The position numbers and the translations under genes were made by a program. A model generated the notes under the pieces. That model was not told where the DNA came from, ran no database searches, and saw only the letters and a list, made by a program, of their open reading frames with translations. Positions 1 through 8,062 of a DNA stretch of 61,702 nt are shown piece by piece (the stretch's first letter is position 1; each line of letters starts with the position of its first letter). Origin of the DNA: Mycobacterium neglectum (GTDB lineage: Bacteria > Actinomycetota > Actinomycetes > Mycobacteriales > Mycobacteriaceae); the NCBI RefSeq assembly GCF_002591975.1, contig NZ_NVQE01000036.1:1-61702 (forward strand), in the 5' to 3' direction.

Positions 1-45
1 CGCCGCAGCCATCCGAATGTCCATCGCCGTCACCTTCTGGGCCAT
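1..45 (-). CDS. IS481-family transposase, N-terminal fragment (cut by window edge)
   Basis: Fifteen codons starting at an ATG (43-45) and reading off the left edge as MAQKVTAMDIRMAAA. This resembles the opening of IS481-type transposases in actinobacteria, which continue into a helix-turn-helix and a DDE integrase core; neither can be seen here. In-frame codons upstream of the ATG hold no other start. Only the beginning is visible, so integrity cannot be judged. Confidence 0.5.
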   Translation of the reverse strand, partial: MAQKVTAMDIRMAAA

Positions 46-121
46 GAACCATCGTGGTCGAGGCCCTACTCAGGTGTCAGCGATGTCCCGAGACATACCG
101 GCGTCAGCGATGTCCCCGAAC
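1..121 (-). mobile_element. Left-edge fragment of a probable IS481-type insertion sequence
   Basis: The first 45 bases read leftwards as the N-terminus of a transposase. Just outside it are two 13-bp direct repeats, GTCAGCGATGTCC, at 76-88 and 103-115 (spacing 27), extended by CGAGACAT and CCGAAC. Paired repeats of this sort outside the transposase start are what I remember of mycobacterial IS481/IS3-like ends. The element boundary is probably near 121-130, before the crotonase stop at 165. The rest of the element lies outside the window. Family assignment is from memory of the N-terminal sequence, so moderate confidence. Confidence 0.5.
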
Positions 122-164
122 AGAACAGACCGCTCAGCGACTGTGTGCGCACCGAAATCGCGAC

Positions 165-995
165 TCAGAGGCGGCCCTCGGTGCGCAGGTCGGGGTGCAC
201 CCAGTCCGGTGACCGTCGCTCCTTGAATGAGCGGAAGCCCTCCAGCGCCTCCGGTGAGGAGTAGCTGGCCTGCATGCCGATGCGGTCGAAAAGGCCCAGG
301 TAGTTGTCCAGGCTGGACTTCACGACGCTCCTGGCGGCGGGCGCGGTCCGGCAGCACTGACCCAGCACCTCGCGCGCCGCATCGAGCAACTCCTCGTGCG
401 GGACGACGCGCGCGACCATGCCCCAGTCGTGGGCCTCCTGCGCGGTCAACGTGCGACCGGTGAACATCAGATCGCGGGTGCGGACGGGGCCGATCAGACG
501 CGCCAGCATCTGGCTGTAGTAGGTGTCGGCAATCCCTCGCAGCAGCTCAGGCACGCGGAACGTCGCCCGGTCGCTGACCACCGCCATGTCACTGCACAGC
601 GCAATCTGCAAGCCGCCGCCCTGGCATAACCCATTCACCGCCGCGACCACCGGCTTCACGGACTGGCGCAGCGTCTCGAACGGCGTGACGTCCATACCAA
701 GCGCCGAACCGAACGTCAGCCAGTTGTCGCTGCCGTCGCCCCCGCCCATGTCGCCACCGGGCGCGAACACGTCACCTGCGCCGGTGATCAGCAGACCCGC
801 CAGATCGGGGTCGGCGTCGACGTGCCGGACCGCGTACCGGATGCCGAAGTACATGGCGGGTGTCATCGCGTTGCGCGCCTCGGGCCGGTCCAACGTGCAG
901 ACGCCGAACGCTCCGTCCCGGGTGAAGCGCAGGTACTGGGTGCCCAGCCAGTCACCCTCGGGTGGACGCGGTGTATTCGCTGTCTCGGTCGTCAT
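165..995 (-). CDS. Enoyl-CoA hydratase/isomerase family protein (crotonase)
   Basis: 276 residues when started at the ATG at 993-995, which follows a GAGGGA ribosome binding site; the longer open frame upstream lies inside the ribokinase gene. The crotonase fold is clear: an ITGAGDVFAPGGDMGG oxyanion-hole segment, then NGLCQGGGLQIALCSDMAV, and a C-terminal FRSFKERRSPDW tail that many mycobacterial EchA proteins share. Such enzymes hydrate or isomerise 2-enoyl-CoA in fatty-acid or ring-fragment degradation. The start overlaps the ribokinase stop by 3 bases, so the two are co-transcribed, though a shared pathway is not obvious. The exact substrate cannot be predicted. Confidence 0.88.
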   Translation of the reverse strand: MTTETANTPRPPEGDWLGTQYLRFTRDGAFGVCTLDRPEARNAMTPAMYFGIRYAVRHVDADPDLAGLLITGAGDVFAPGGDMGGGDGSDNWLTFGSALGMDVTPFETLRQSVKPVVAAVNGLCQGGGLQIALCSDMAVVSDRATFRVPELLRGIADTYYSQMLARLIGPVRTRDLMFTGRTLTAQEAHDWGMVARVVPHEELLDAAREVLGQCCRTAPAARSVVKSSLDNYLGLFDRIGMQASYSSPEALEGFRSFKERRSPDWVHPDLRTEGRL

Positions 996-1885
996 AGATG
1001 TCCCTCGCTCGCTCTCCGGTTGGACACAGCATCGTCGATGGCCTCGGCATACGGCGCGCAGTCGCCCGCGCCGGACACCAGTGTCGCCAGGGCGCCTGCC
1101 GCACACGCGCGGCGCAGCGCGACTTCATGGCCGCCTCGCCATCCGGCGGCCAGCACGCCGGCAAAGACGTCGCCCGCACCTGTGGTGTCGACCGGCGTGA
1201 CCCGTGGCGCAGGCACGTCGAAGCGCTCGTCCGCACCGAGGTAACTGGCGCCGCGCCCGCCCCGGGTGATCACGAGATGGGGCACGGGCCAGTGCCATTC
1301 ACGCGCCTCGGCCTCGTTGACGACGACGACGTCAGCCAGTTCGGACAGCGCGAGCAGGTCGTGCGGTCGCGCGCCTGCGGGGGAGGCGTTGACGATGACG
1401 GTCGTGCCCGCGGCCCGGGCGACACGTGCCGCCGCGAGCGCGGTGGCGATCGGGATCTCCAGTTGCAGTAGTACGACGTCGCTGCCGGCGATGACGGCGT
1501 GGATATCGGAGGAGTCGACGGTCAACTGCGCGTTAGCGCCCGGCGCGACCACGATGTTGTTCTCCGCGGCTGCGTCCACGACGATGACCGCCGTGCCGCT
1601 TGGCCCCGGCAGCGTCACCACCGCGTCCAGCCCGACGTCGTTGTCGTGTAGATGCGCACGCAACTGATCGGCCCCGGAGTCGCTGCCCAGCGCCGCGACC
1701 AGCTGCACGGATGCCCCTGCGCGGGCGGCGGCCACCGCCTGATTGCCGCCCTTCCCGCCGGGTGATGACAGCATGGAGGACGCCAGAACGGTTTGGCCGG
1801 GCCGGGGTAAAGCGTTCACGGTGAACGTGAGATCGGCGTTGACACTGCCCACTACACATACCCGGCTGCAGACCCGCGCGGTCAT
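992..1885 (-). CDS. rbsK: Ribokinase / PfkB-family carbohydrate kinase
   Basis: 297 residues from the ATG at 1883-1885 (an in-frame TTG at 1892-1894 is less likely). The PfkB family is shown by the N-terminal VVGSVNADLTF, the GGKGGNQAVAAARAG sugar-binding motif, and the C-terminal DTTGAGDVFAG signature holding the catalytic Asp and the anion hole. The GGKGGNQ motif is typical of ribokinase, which phosphorylates D-ribose at O5 in the cytoplasm. No ribose transporter lies nearby. It is the first gene of a two-gene unit with the downstream crotonase and is divergent from proA. The 73-bp gap to proA contains the palindrome GACACGTGTC. Confidence 0.85.
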   Translation of the reverse strand: MTARVCSRVCVVGSVNADLTFTVNALPRPGQTVLASSMLSSPGGKGGNQAVAAARAGASVQLVAALGSDSGADQLRAHLHDNDVGLDAVVTLPGPSGTAVIVVDAAAENNIVVAPGANAQLTVDSSDIHAVIAGSDVVLLQLEIPIATALAAARVARAAGTTVIVNASPAGARPHDLLALSELADVVVVNEAEAREWHWPVPHLVITRGGRGASYLGADERFDVPAPRVTPVDTTGAGDVFAGVLAAGWRGGHEVALRRACAAGALATLVSGAGDCAPYAEAIDDAVSNRRASEGHL

Positions 1886-1915
1886 AACTGCCAAGCTAGT
1901 CCAGCCCTGCTACCT

Positions 1916-1925
1916 GACACGTGTC
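1916..1925. promoter_or_regulatory. Palindrome GACACGTGTC between rbsK and proA
   Basis: A perfect 10-bp palindrome in the 73-bp gap between divergent rbsK and proA. The same 10-mer occurs at 24824-24833 in another divergent promoter region. Possible operator; no regulator is assigned. Confidence 0.35.
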
Positions 1926-1958
1926 GAACGTCGCAGACAGGTTCGATACGCTGGCTCA

Positions 1959-3206
1959 ATGAGTGTGCCGGCCCCAGTGCTACCCGACTTGCGCTCACAG
2001 GTCCACGACGCCGCCAAGCGGGCCCGCGTCGCGGCACGCACACTGGCCACGCTGCCCACCGAAACCAAGAACCGCGCGCTGCATGCCGCCGCCGACACCG
2101 TGCTTGCGCAGGTGCACCAGATACTGGCCGCCAACGAACGAGATCTCGACGCTGCCAGGGCTTCGGGCACGCCTGATGCCATGCTCGACCGGCTGGCGCT
2201 GAATACCCAGCGCGTTGACGGCATCGCCGCCGGGCTGCGTCAAGTCGCCGGCCTGCCCGACCCCATCGGCGAGGTGCTGCGCGGTCGCACGCTGACCAAC
2301 GGCCTTCGACTCCGTCAGCAGCGCGTTCCACTCGGTGTCGTCGGCATCGTCTACGAGGGCAGGCCCAACGTCACGGTCGATGCATTCGGGTTGACGCTGA
2401 AGTCCGGTAACTCGGTGCTGCTGCGTGGAAGCTCGTCGGCGGCCCACTCCAACGACGCGCTCGTCACTGCACTGCGCGCGGCAATGGCGGGTGAGGGACT
2501 CGAATCCGACGTCGTGCAATTGCTTCCCAGTGCGGACCGCGCCAGCGTCACGCACCTGATTCAGGCCCGCGGCCTCGTCGACGTCGTGATCCCGCGCGGC
2601 GGTGCAGGTCTGATCGACGCGGTGGTGCGCGACGCGATGGTCCCCACCATCGAGACCGGTGTCGGCAATTGTCATGTGTACGTGCATGAAGAGGCCGATC
2701 TCGATGTCGCCGAGCGCATTCTGCTCAACGCCAAGACGCGTCGGCCCAGTGTGTGCAACGCCGCGGAGTCGTTGTTGATCGACGCGGCGATCGCCGACAC
2801 CGCCCTCCCCCGGCTGACCAAGGCGCTGCAGAACGCGGGCGTGACGCTGCACGAGAAGCCCTCGGAGGAGGAACTGCGCGCAGAGTTCCTGTCAATGGAT
2901 ATCGCTATTGCGGTGGTCGACGGTCTCGACGCGGCGATCGACCACGTCAACGAATACGGCACCGGACACACCGAGGCCATCGTGACGACGAATCTTGCTG
3001 CTGCACAGCGCTTCACCGAGCGGGTGGACGCCGCGGCGGTGATGGTGAACGCATCAACGGCGTTCACCGACGGCGAGCAATTCGGATTCGGCGCCGAAAT
3101 CGGTATCTCGACCCAGAAGCTGCACGCCAGGGGCCCGATGGGCCTGCCCGAACTGACATCGACCAAGTGGATTGTGTGGGGCGACGGCCAGACCCGCCCC
3201 GCATGA
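1959..3206 (+). CDS. proA: Gamma-glutamyl phosphate reductase (proline biosynthesis)
   Basis: 415 residues from the ATG at 1959, the usual ProA length; the upstream open frame overlaps rbsK and is discarded. ProA reduces gamma-glutamyl phosphate to glutamate semialdehyde with NADPH, the second step of proline synthesis. The aldehyde-dehydrogenase fold is visible: the VPLGVVGIVYEGRPNVT segment, the SSAAHSND region, ETGVGNCHVYV, and the catalytic Cys at about residue 266 in RRPSVCNAAESLL. The C-terminal FGFGAEIGISTQKLHARGPMG stretch is characteristic. It starts the conserved proA-MoxR-VWA-nadD order. Downstream MoxR follows after 22 bases with its own strong ribosome binding site. Confidence 0.97.
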   Translation: MSVPAPVLPDLRSQVHDAAKRARVAARTLATLPTETKNRALHAAADTVLAQVHQILAANERDLDAARASGTPDAMLDRLALNTQRVDGIAAGLRQVAGLPDPIGEVLRGRTLTNGLRLRQQRVPLGVVGIVYEGRPNVTVDAFGLTLKSGNSVLLRGSSSAAHSNDALVTALRAAMAGEGLESDVVQLLPSADRASVTHLIQARGLVDVVIPRGGAGLIDAVVRDAMVPTIETGVGNCHVYVHEEADLDVAERILLNAKTRRPSVCNAAESLLIDAAIADTALPRLTKALQNAGVTLHEKPSEEELRAEFLSMDIAIAVVDGLDAAIDHVNEYGTGHTEAIVTTNLAAAQRFTERVDAAAVMVNASTAFTDGEQFGFGAEIGISTQKLHARGPMGLPELTSTKWIVWGDGQTRPA

Positions 3207-3228
3207 CCATGAACCGAGGAGAAGCGCA

Positions 3229-4104
3229 GTGAGCGTCCCCGCACGCCCAGCACCGTTGTTCGCCGACATCGACGATGTCGGCAAGCGACTTGCCGAGACC
3301 GGCTACCTTCCCGACACCGCCACCGCCACAGCGGTATTCCTTGCCGATCGGCTGGGCAAACCGCTGTTGGTCGAAGGTCCCGCGGGCGTGGGCAAGACCG
3401 AACTGGCCCGCGCGGTTGCGCAGGCGACCGGCTCGGGGCTGGTGCGGCTGCAATGCTACGAGGGCGTCGACGAAGCCCGCGCCCTCTACGAGTGGAACCA
3501 CGCCAAGCAGATCCTGCGCATCCAGGCCGGCTCCGGCGACTGGGACCAGACGAAAACCGATGTGTTCAGCGAAGAGTTCCTGCTGACGCGGCCGCTGCTG
3601 ACCGCGATCCGCCGCACCGAGCCGACGGTCCTCCTGATCGACGAGACGGACAAGGCGGACATCGAGATCGAAGGTCTGCTGCTGGAGGTGCTCAGCGACT
3701 TCGCGGTGACGGTGCCGGAACTGGGCACCATCACCGCCGAGCGCAAGCCGTTCGTCGTGCTGACCTCCAATGCGACTCGCGAATTGTCCGAGGCGCTCAA
3801 GCGCCGGTGTCTGTTCCTGCACATCGACTTTCCCGATGCCGAACTGGAGCGGCGCATCCTGTTGTCGCGCGTGCCGGAACTACCCGAGCACCTCGCCGAG
3901 GAACTCGTTCGCATCATCGGTGTGCTGCGCGGGATGCAGCTCAAGAAGCTGCCGTCGGTGGCGGAGACCATCGACTGGGCGCGCACGCTGCTGGCGCTGG
4001 GGCTGGACACGATCAGCGATGCCACCATCGCGGCGACCCTAGGCGTGGTGCTCAAACACCAGTCCGATCAGATCAAGGCCTCCGGAGAGTTAAGGCTGAA
4101 CTGA
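3229..4104 (+). CDS. MoxR-family AAA+ ATPase
   Basis: 291 residues from a GTG at 3229, chosen because GAGGAG lies just upstream at 3216-3221. Walker A is GPAGVGKTEL at about residues 50-59, Walker B is VLLIDETDKAD, and sensor/arginine-finger elements follow (LTSNATRELSEALKRRC). MoxR ATPases act as chaperones that mature metal- or cofactor-dependent enzymes together with a von Willebrand A protein. That partner is encoded immediately downstream with a stop/start overlap (TGATG), so the two are translationally coupled. The orthologue in M. tuberculosis (Rv2426c, from memory) sits in the same order. The client enzyme is unknown. Confidence 0.92.
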   Translation: MSVPARPAPLFADIDDVGKRLAETGYLPDTATATAVFLADRLGKPLLVEGPAGVGKTELARAVAQATGSGLVRLQCYEGVDEARALYEWNHAKQILRIQAGSGDWDQTKTDVFSEEFLLTRPLLTAIRRTEPTVLLIDETDKADIEIEGLLLEVLSDFAVTVPELGTITAERKPFVVLTSNATRELSEALKRRCLFLHIDFPDAELERRILLSRVPELPEHLAEELVRIIGVLRGMQLKKLPSVAETIDWARTLLALGLDTISDATIAATLGVVLKHQSDQIKASGELRLN

Positions 4105-5549
4105 TGGCATTCCGCCGAACCCGCCCGCCGCAGCCGTTGGCTCCACACGGCATTCCCGGCCACCTGGTCGAGTTCGTCGAAGCGCTGCGCGGGCAAGGGA
4201 TTTCGGTCGGGCCGTCGGAAACCGTCGACGCAGGCCGGGTGATGTCGGTGCTGGGCCTCTTGAACCGGGAACAGTTGCGCGAGGGCATCGCGTGCGCGGT
4301 GCTACGCCGTCCCGACCACCGCGAAACCTACGACGCGATGTTCGATCTGTGGTTCCCCGCGGCGCTCGGCGCAAAGACGGTCCTCGATGACGACGAGGAT
4401 GCCGAAGATTCGCCCGAGGGTTTGCCGCCAGAGGACGTCGACGCCATGCGTCAGGCCCTGCTGGACCTGTTGGAAAACAACGAGGATCTGGCCAATCTGG
4501 ACGAACGACTCCAGCGGATGATCGCCCAGATCGTCGAGGCGCACGGGCGGTACAACTCCAGTCGCGGCCCGTCGTATTCGTCCTATCAGGCGCTCAAGGC
4601 GATGAATCTCGACGACCTCGAGGGCAGGCTGCTGGCAGGCCTGCTCGCCCCGTACGGCGACGAACCGACGCCGACGCAGGAACAGATCGCGAAAGCGATG
4701 GCAGCCCAACGCATCAACCAACTGCGTCGCATGGTGGAGGCGGAGACCAAGCGCCGCACCGCCGAACAGCTGGGCCGCGACCATGTGCAGATGTACGGAG
4801 TGCCGCAGCTCGCCGAGAACGTCGAGTTCCTGCGTGCCTCCGGTGAACAGCTGCGCCAGATGCAACGGGTGGTGAAGCCGCTGGCGCGCACGTTGGCGAC
4901 CCGGCTGGCCGCGCGGCGGCGACGCTCACGGCGAGGCGAGATCGATATGCGCAAGACGCTCCGCAAATCGATGTCCACCGGTGGCGTGCCGATCGACGTG
5001 GTGCTCAAGAAGCCGCACCCGGCCCGGCCCGAGCTGGTGGTGTTGTGCGACGTGTCCGGCTCGGTGGCCGGTTTCAGCCACTTCACGTTGATGCTCGTGC
5101 ACGCACTGCGCCAGCAGTTCTCCCGGGTTCGCGTCTTCGCGTTCATCGACACCACCGACGAAGTCACCGAGTTGTTCGGGCCAGACGCCGACCTCGCGGT
5201 CGCCGTGCAAAGGATCACCCGTGAGGCGGGCGTGTACACCCGCGATGGCCATTCCGACTACGGGCACGCGTTCTCCTCGTTCATGAACACCTGGCCGAAT
5301 GTGCTGTCGCCGCGCAGCTCGCTGCTGGTGCTCGGAGACGGGCGCAACAACTACCGCAATCCCGAGCTGGAGCTGCTGGCCCACATGGTCAATTCCAGCA
5401 GGCACGCACACTGGCTCAATCCCGAGCCCAGGCACCTGTGGGGCAGCGGCGATTCGGCGGTGCCGCGTTATCAGGACGTCATCACGATGCACGAATGTCG
5501 GTCCGCTAAACAGCTGGCCTCGGTCATCGATGCGCTGCTGCCGGTCTAG
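4104..5549 (+). CDS. VWA-domain protein of the CoxE type, MoxR partner
   Basis: 481 residues from the ATG at 4104, whose A is shared with the MoxR stop codon. The N-terminal half is helical and charged, including an acidic stretch DDDEDAEDSPEG and Arg-rich segments near residue 270. The C-terminal half is a von Willebrand A domain with an intact MIDAS motif DVSGS at about residues 316-320. The family (CoxE/YehP-like) works with MoxR ATPases in metalloenzyme maturation. No signal peptide or membrane segment is seen, so it is probably cytoplasmic. It matches the order Rv2426c-Rv2425c. No client gene is visible next to it. Confidence 0.9.
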   Translation: MAFRRTRPPQPLAPHGIPGHLVEFVEALRGQGISVGPSETVDAGRVMSVLGLLNREQLREGIACAVLRRPDHRETYDAMFDLWFPAALGAKTVLDDDEDAEDSPEGLPPEDVDAMRQALLDLLENNEDLANLDERLQRMIAQIVEAHGRYNSSRGPSYSSYQALKAMNLDDLEGRLLAGLLAPYGDEPTPTQEQIAKAMAAQRINQLRRMVEAETKRRTAEQLGRDHVQMYGVPQLAENVEFLRASGEQLRQMQRVVKPLARTLATRLAARRRRSRRGEIDMRKTLRKSMSTGGVPIDVVLKKPHPARPELVVLCDVSGSVAGFSHFTLMLVHALRQQFSRVRVFAFIDTTDEVTELFGPDADLAVAVQRITREAGVYTRDGHSDYGHAFSSFMNTWPNVLSPRSSLLVLGDGRNNYRNPELELLAHMVNSSRHAHWLNPEPRHLWGSGDSAVPRYQDVITMHECRSAKQLASVIDALLPV

Positions 5550-5639
5550 GAACGGCGCGAACGTGGGTTACCCGCACACTTCGGCGGTCGAAACCGTGGT
5601 GCAAGCCCACGCTCGGCGCGGGAAGTAAGCTGGCAAATC

Positions 5640-6281
5640 GTGGTTTCTCGACGCAGAGTGGGCGTAATGGGTGGGACGTTCGATCCCATCCACAACGGTC
5701 ACCTGGTCGCGGCCAGCGAGGTGGCCGACCTGTTCGAACTCGACGAGGTGGTCTTCGTCCCCACCGGCCAGCCGTGGCAGAAGCGCCAGCGCCCCGTCAC
5801 CGCCGCCGAGGACCGCTACCTGATGACCGTGATCGCCACCGCGTCCAACCCGAGGTTCTCGGTCAGCCGTGTCGACATCGATCGCGGCGGCCCGACCTAC
5901 ACCAAGGACACGTTGCGAGATCTGCGTGCGCTCAATCAGGACGCCGATCTGTACTTCATCACCGGAGCCGACGCGCTGGCGTCGATCCTGTCCTGGCAGA
6001 ACTGGGAGGAGATGTTCTCCATCGCCAAATTCGTCGGAGTCAGCCGACCCGGCTACGAACTCGACGGCCAGCACATCAAAGCGGCCATGGCCGAGTTGCC
6101 TCCCGAGGCACTGAGCCTCGTGGAGGTGCCCGCGCTGGCGATCTCGTCGACCGACTGCCGTAAGCGCGCCGAAAAGGGCAGGCCCATCTGGTATCTGGTG
6201 CCCGACGGTGTGGTCCAGTACGTGACCAAACGCAGGCTGTACGAATCCAAATCGGTCGCGCACGAAGGGATCACACGATGA
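5640..6281 (+). CDS. nadD: Nicotinate-nucleotide adenylyltransferase
   Basis: 213 residues from the GTG at 5640. The product joins nicotinate mononucleotide and ATP to give deamido-NAD in NAD synthesis. The nucleotidyltransferase signature GGTFDPIHNGHL is at residues 11-22 with the H18-x-x-H21 pair. The C-terminal ISSTDCRKRAEKG segment provides the second ATP-binding motif. An internal ATG at residue 10 would cut into the first strand, so GTG is preferred. The stop overlaps the rsfS ATG by 4 bases (ATGA). The nadD-rsfS pair is widely conserved in bacteria, which supports both calls. Confidence 0.97.
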   Translation: MVSRRRVGVMGGTFDPIHNGHLVAASEVADLFELDEVVFVPTGQPWQKRQRPVTAAEDRYLMTVIATASNPRFSVSRVDIDRGGPTYTKDTLRDLRALNQDADLYFITGADALASILSWQNWEEMFSIAKFVGVSRPGYELDGQHIKAAMAELPPEALSLVEVPALAISSTDCRKRAEKGRPIWYLVPDGVVQYVTKRRLYESKSVAHEGITR

Positions 6282-6679
6282 GCGCATCCGAAGAGGCGAT
6301 CGGCATGGCCACCGTGGCAGCGCGGGCGGCGGTGGACAAGCTGGCCGAGGACGTCGTCGTGATCGATGTGTCGGGACAGCTGGTCATCACCGACTGCTTC
6401 GTCATCGCGTCGGCGTCCAACGAGCGGCAGGTCAACGCGATCGTCGACGAGGTCGAGGAGAAAATGCGGCTCGCGGGGCACAAGCCCGCCCGCCGCGAGG
6501 GTGCGCGCGAGGGGCGGTGGACGCTGCTGGACTTCGTCGACATCGTCGTGCACATCCAGCATCAGGACGAGCGGGACTTCTATGCGCTGGATCGGCTGTG
6601 GCGTGATTGCCCCGTTATCGCGGTGGACCTGGATGGCGATGAGCCGCTTGCGCGAAGAGCAGAGGACCCCGAGTCGTGA
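6278..6679 (+). CDS. rsfS: Ribosomal silencing factor RsfS
   Basis: 133 residues. RsfS binds ribosomal protein L14 and blocks joining of the 30S and 50S subunits during starvation. Family hallmarks are VVIDVSGQLVITDCFVIASASNERQVNAIVDEV and the late GRWTLLDFVDIVVHI and RDFYALDRLW segments. The start overlaps nadD by 4 bases and the stop overlaps gpgP by 4 bases, so the three are translationally coupled. The last dozen residues (GDEPLARRAEDPES) are encoded by DNA closely matching the 32-bp repeat found at 61151-61246, suggesting that a repeat was absorbed into the 3' end. Confidence 0.95.
   Translation: MSASEEAIGMATVAARAAVDKLAEDVVVIDVSGQLVITDCFVIASASNERQVNAIVDEVEEKMRLAGHKPARREGAREGRWTLLDFVDIVVHIQHQDERDFYALDRLWRDCPVIAVDLDGDEPLARRAEDPES
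6638..6663 (+). repeat. MIRU-like repeat fragment inside the rsfS 3' end
   Basis: The bases GATGAGC then (extra C) GCTTGCGCGAAGAG match the core of the 32-bp repeat at 61151-61246 with a single inserted base. It lies in the last codons of rsfS, just before the ATGA-like junction (TCGTGAGG) with gpgP. This fits mycobacterial interspersed units, which settle at overlapping stop/start sites. Confidence 0.5.
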
Positions 6680-7344
6680 GGGTTCGTCACCTGGTCATGC
6701 TCCGCCACGGGCAGACCGAGTACAACGCGGGCAGCCGTATGCAAGGCCAACTGGACACCGACCTGTCCGACCTTGGCCGCGATCAGGCTGTCGCCGCGGC
6801 CGAGGTGCTGGCCAAGCGTCAGCCGTTGCTCATCGTGTCCTCTGACCTGCGGCGGGCGCTCGACACCGCGGTCTGCCTCGGCGAGCGCGCAGGAACACCG
6901 GTGCAGGTGGACACCCGTCTGCGGGAGACACATCTGGGCGACTGGCAGGGGATGACGCATCTCGAGGTCGACGCCCAAGCGCCGGGCGCCCGGCTCGCGT
7001 GGCGCGACAACGCCCGCTGGGCACCGCACGGGGGAGAAAGCCGAGTCGACGTCGCCGAGCGCAGCCTGCCGCTGGTCGATGAAATTCTCGCCGGGCAGAC
7101 GGACTGGGGTGTCGACGAACCGGACCGGCCTGCGGTGCTGGTCGCACATGGCGGGCTGATCGCCGCGCTGACCGCAGCGTTGCTCAGACTCCCCGTCGAC
7201 AACTGGCCGATCCTCGGCGGAATGGGCAACTGCAGTTGGGTGCAATTGTCCGCGCACAGCGAGATCGACGCGGCCCCAGCGGACATCCGCTGGCGCCTTG
7301 ATGTCTGGAACGCCTCGGCACAGGTTGCCAACGATGTCCTCTGA
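6676..7344 (+). CDS. gpgP: Histidine phosphatase, glucosyl-3-phosphoglycerate phosphatase type
   Basis: 222 residues from a GTG at 6676. The phosphatase signature is LRHGQTEYN near residues 9-17, with the phospho-accepting His in RHG; SSDLRRALDTA follows and a second catalytic His is in VLVAHGGLI. In M. tuberculosis the syntenic gene (Rv2419c) removes the phosphate from glucosyl-3-phosphoglycerate, an early step of methylglucose lipopolysaccharide synthesis. The next gene is the octanoyltransferase homologue of that pathway, which supports this role over a general phosphoglycerate mutase. Both ends overlap their neighbours. Function is inferred from synteny. Confidence 0.88.
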   Translation: MRVRHLVMLRHGQTEYNAGSRMQGQLDTDLSDLGRDQAVAAAEVLAKRQPLLIVSSDLRRALDTAVCLGERAGTPVQVDTRLRETHLGDWQGMTHLEVDAQAPGARLAWRDNARWAPHGGESRVDVAERSLPLVDEILAGQTDWGVDEPDRPAVLVAHGGLIAALTAALLRLPVDNWPILGGMGNCSWVQLSAHSEIDAAPADIRWRLDVWNASAQVANDVL

Positions 7345-8062
7345 TTCGGCCCGCCGGACCCTGTTGCTGTTCTGCGACTCCCTGTCGTACTACGGCCCAA
7401 CGGGCGGGCTGCCATCGGACGATCCGCGTATCTGGCCCAATATCGTTGCTGCCCAACTTGGTTGGGATGTCGAAGTCATCGGGCGGATCGGCTGGACGTG
7501 CCGCGACGTCTGGTGGGCGGCGACCCAGGACCCGCGGGCGTGGGCGGCGCTGCCGCGAGCGGGTGCGGTGGTGTTCGCGACAGGCGGGATGGATTCGCTG
7601 CCGTCGCCGTTACCAACGGCGTTGCGCGAGTTGATTCGCTATGTCCGTCCGGCCTGGCTTAGGCGCTGGGCGCGCGACGGATACGGTTGGCTACAGCCGC
7701 GGCTCTCACCGGTGTCGCGCGCGGCGCTGCCACCCCACGTGTCGGTGGAATACCTCGAGATGACCCGTGGTGCCATCGATTTCAACCGACCTGGCATCCC
7801 GGTAGTGGCGTCGTTGCCGTCGGTGCACATCGCGGAAACCTACGGTAAGGCGCACCGCGGGCGCGAGGGCACGGTGAAGGCGATCACGGCGTGGGCGGCC
7901 GAGCACGACATCCCGCTGGTCGACCTGAAGGCCGCCGTCGGCGAAGAGGTCATGAGCGGCCGCGGCAATCCGGACGGAATCCACTGGAACTTCGAAGCCC
8001 ACCAGGCCGTGGCGGACCTGATGCTCAAGGCGCTCGCCGAGGCCGGCGTGACATGTCCGTAG
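7334..8062 (+). CDS. octT: SGNH-fold diglucosylglycerate octanoyltransferase (OctT type)
   Basis: 242 residues from the ATG at 7334, overlapping the end of gpgP by 11 bases. An SGNH/GDSL-like fold is suggested by LLLFCDSLSYYG (nucleophile Ser16), TGG and the late DGIH motif (Asp214, His217). The syntenic M. tuberculosis protein Rv2418c transfers octanoate to diglucosylglycerate in methylglucose lipopolysaccharide synthesis. The neighbouring gpgP supports the same pathway. No signal peptide is seen, so action is cytoplasmic. Its stop lies 10 bases inside the degV-family gene. Function rests on family and gene order. Confidence 0.82.
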   Translation: MSSDSARRTLLLFCDSLSYYGPTGGLPSDDPRIWPNIVAAQLGWDVEVIGRIGWTCRDVWWAATQDPRAWAALPRAGAVVFATGGMDSLPSPLPTALRELIRYVRPAWLRRWARDGYGWLQPRLSPVSRAALPPHVSVEYLEMTRGAIDFNRPGIPVVASLPSVHIAETYGKAHRGREGTVKAITAWAAEHDIPLVDLKAAVGEEVMSGRGNPDGIHWNFEAHQAVADLMLKALAEAGVTCP

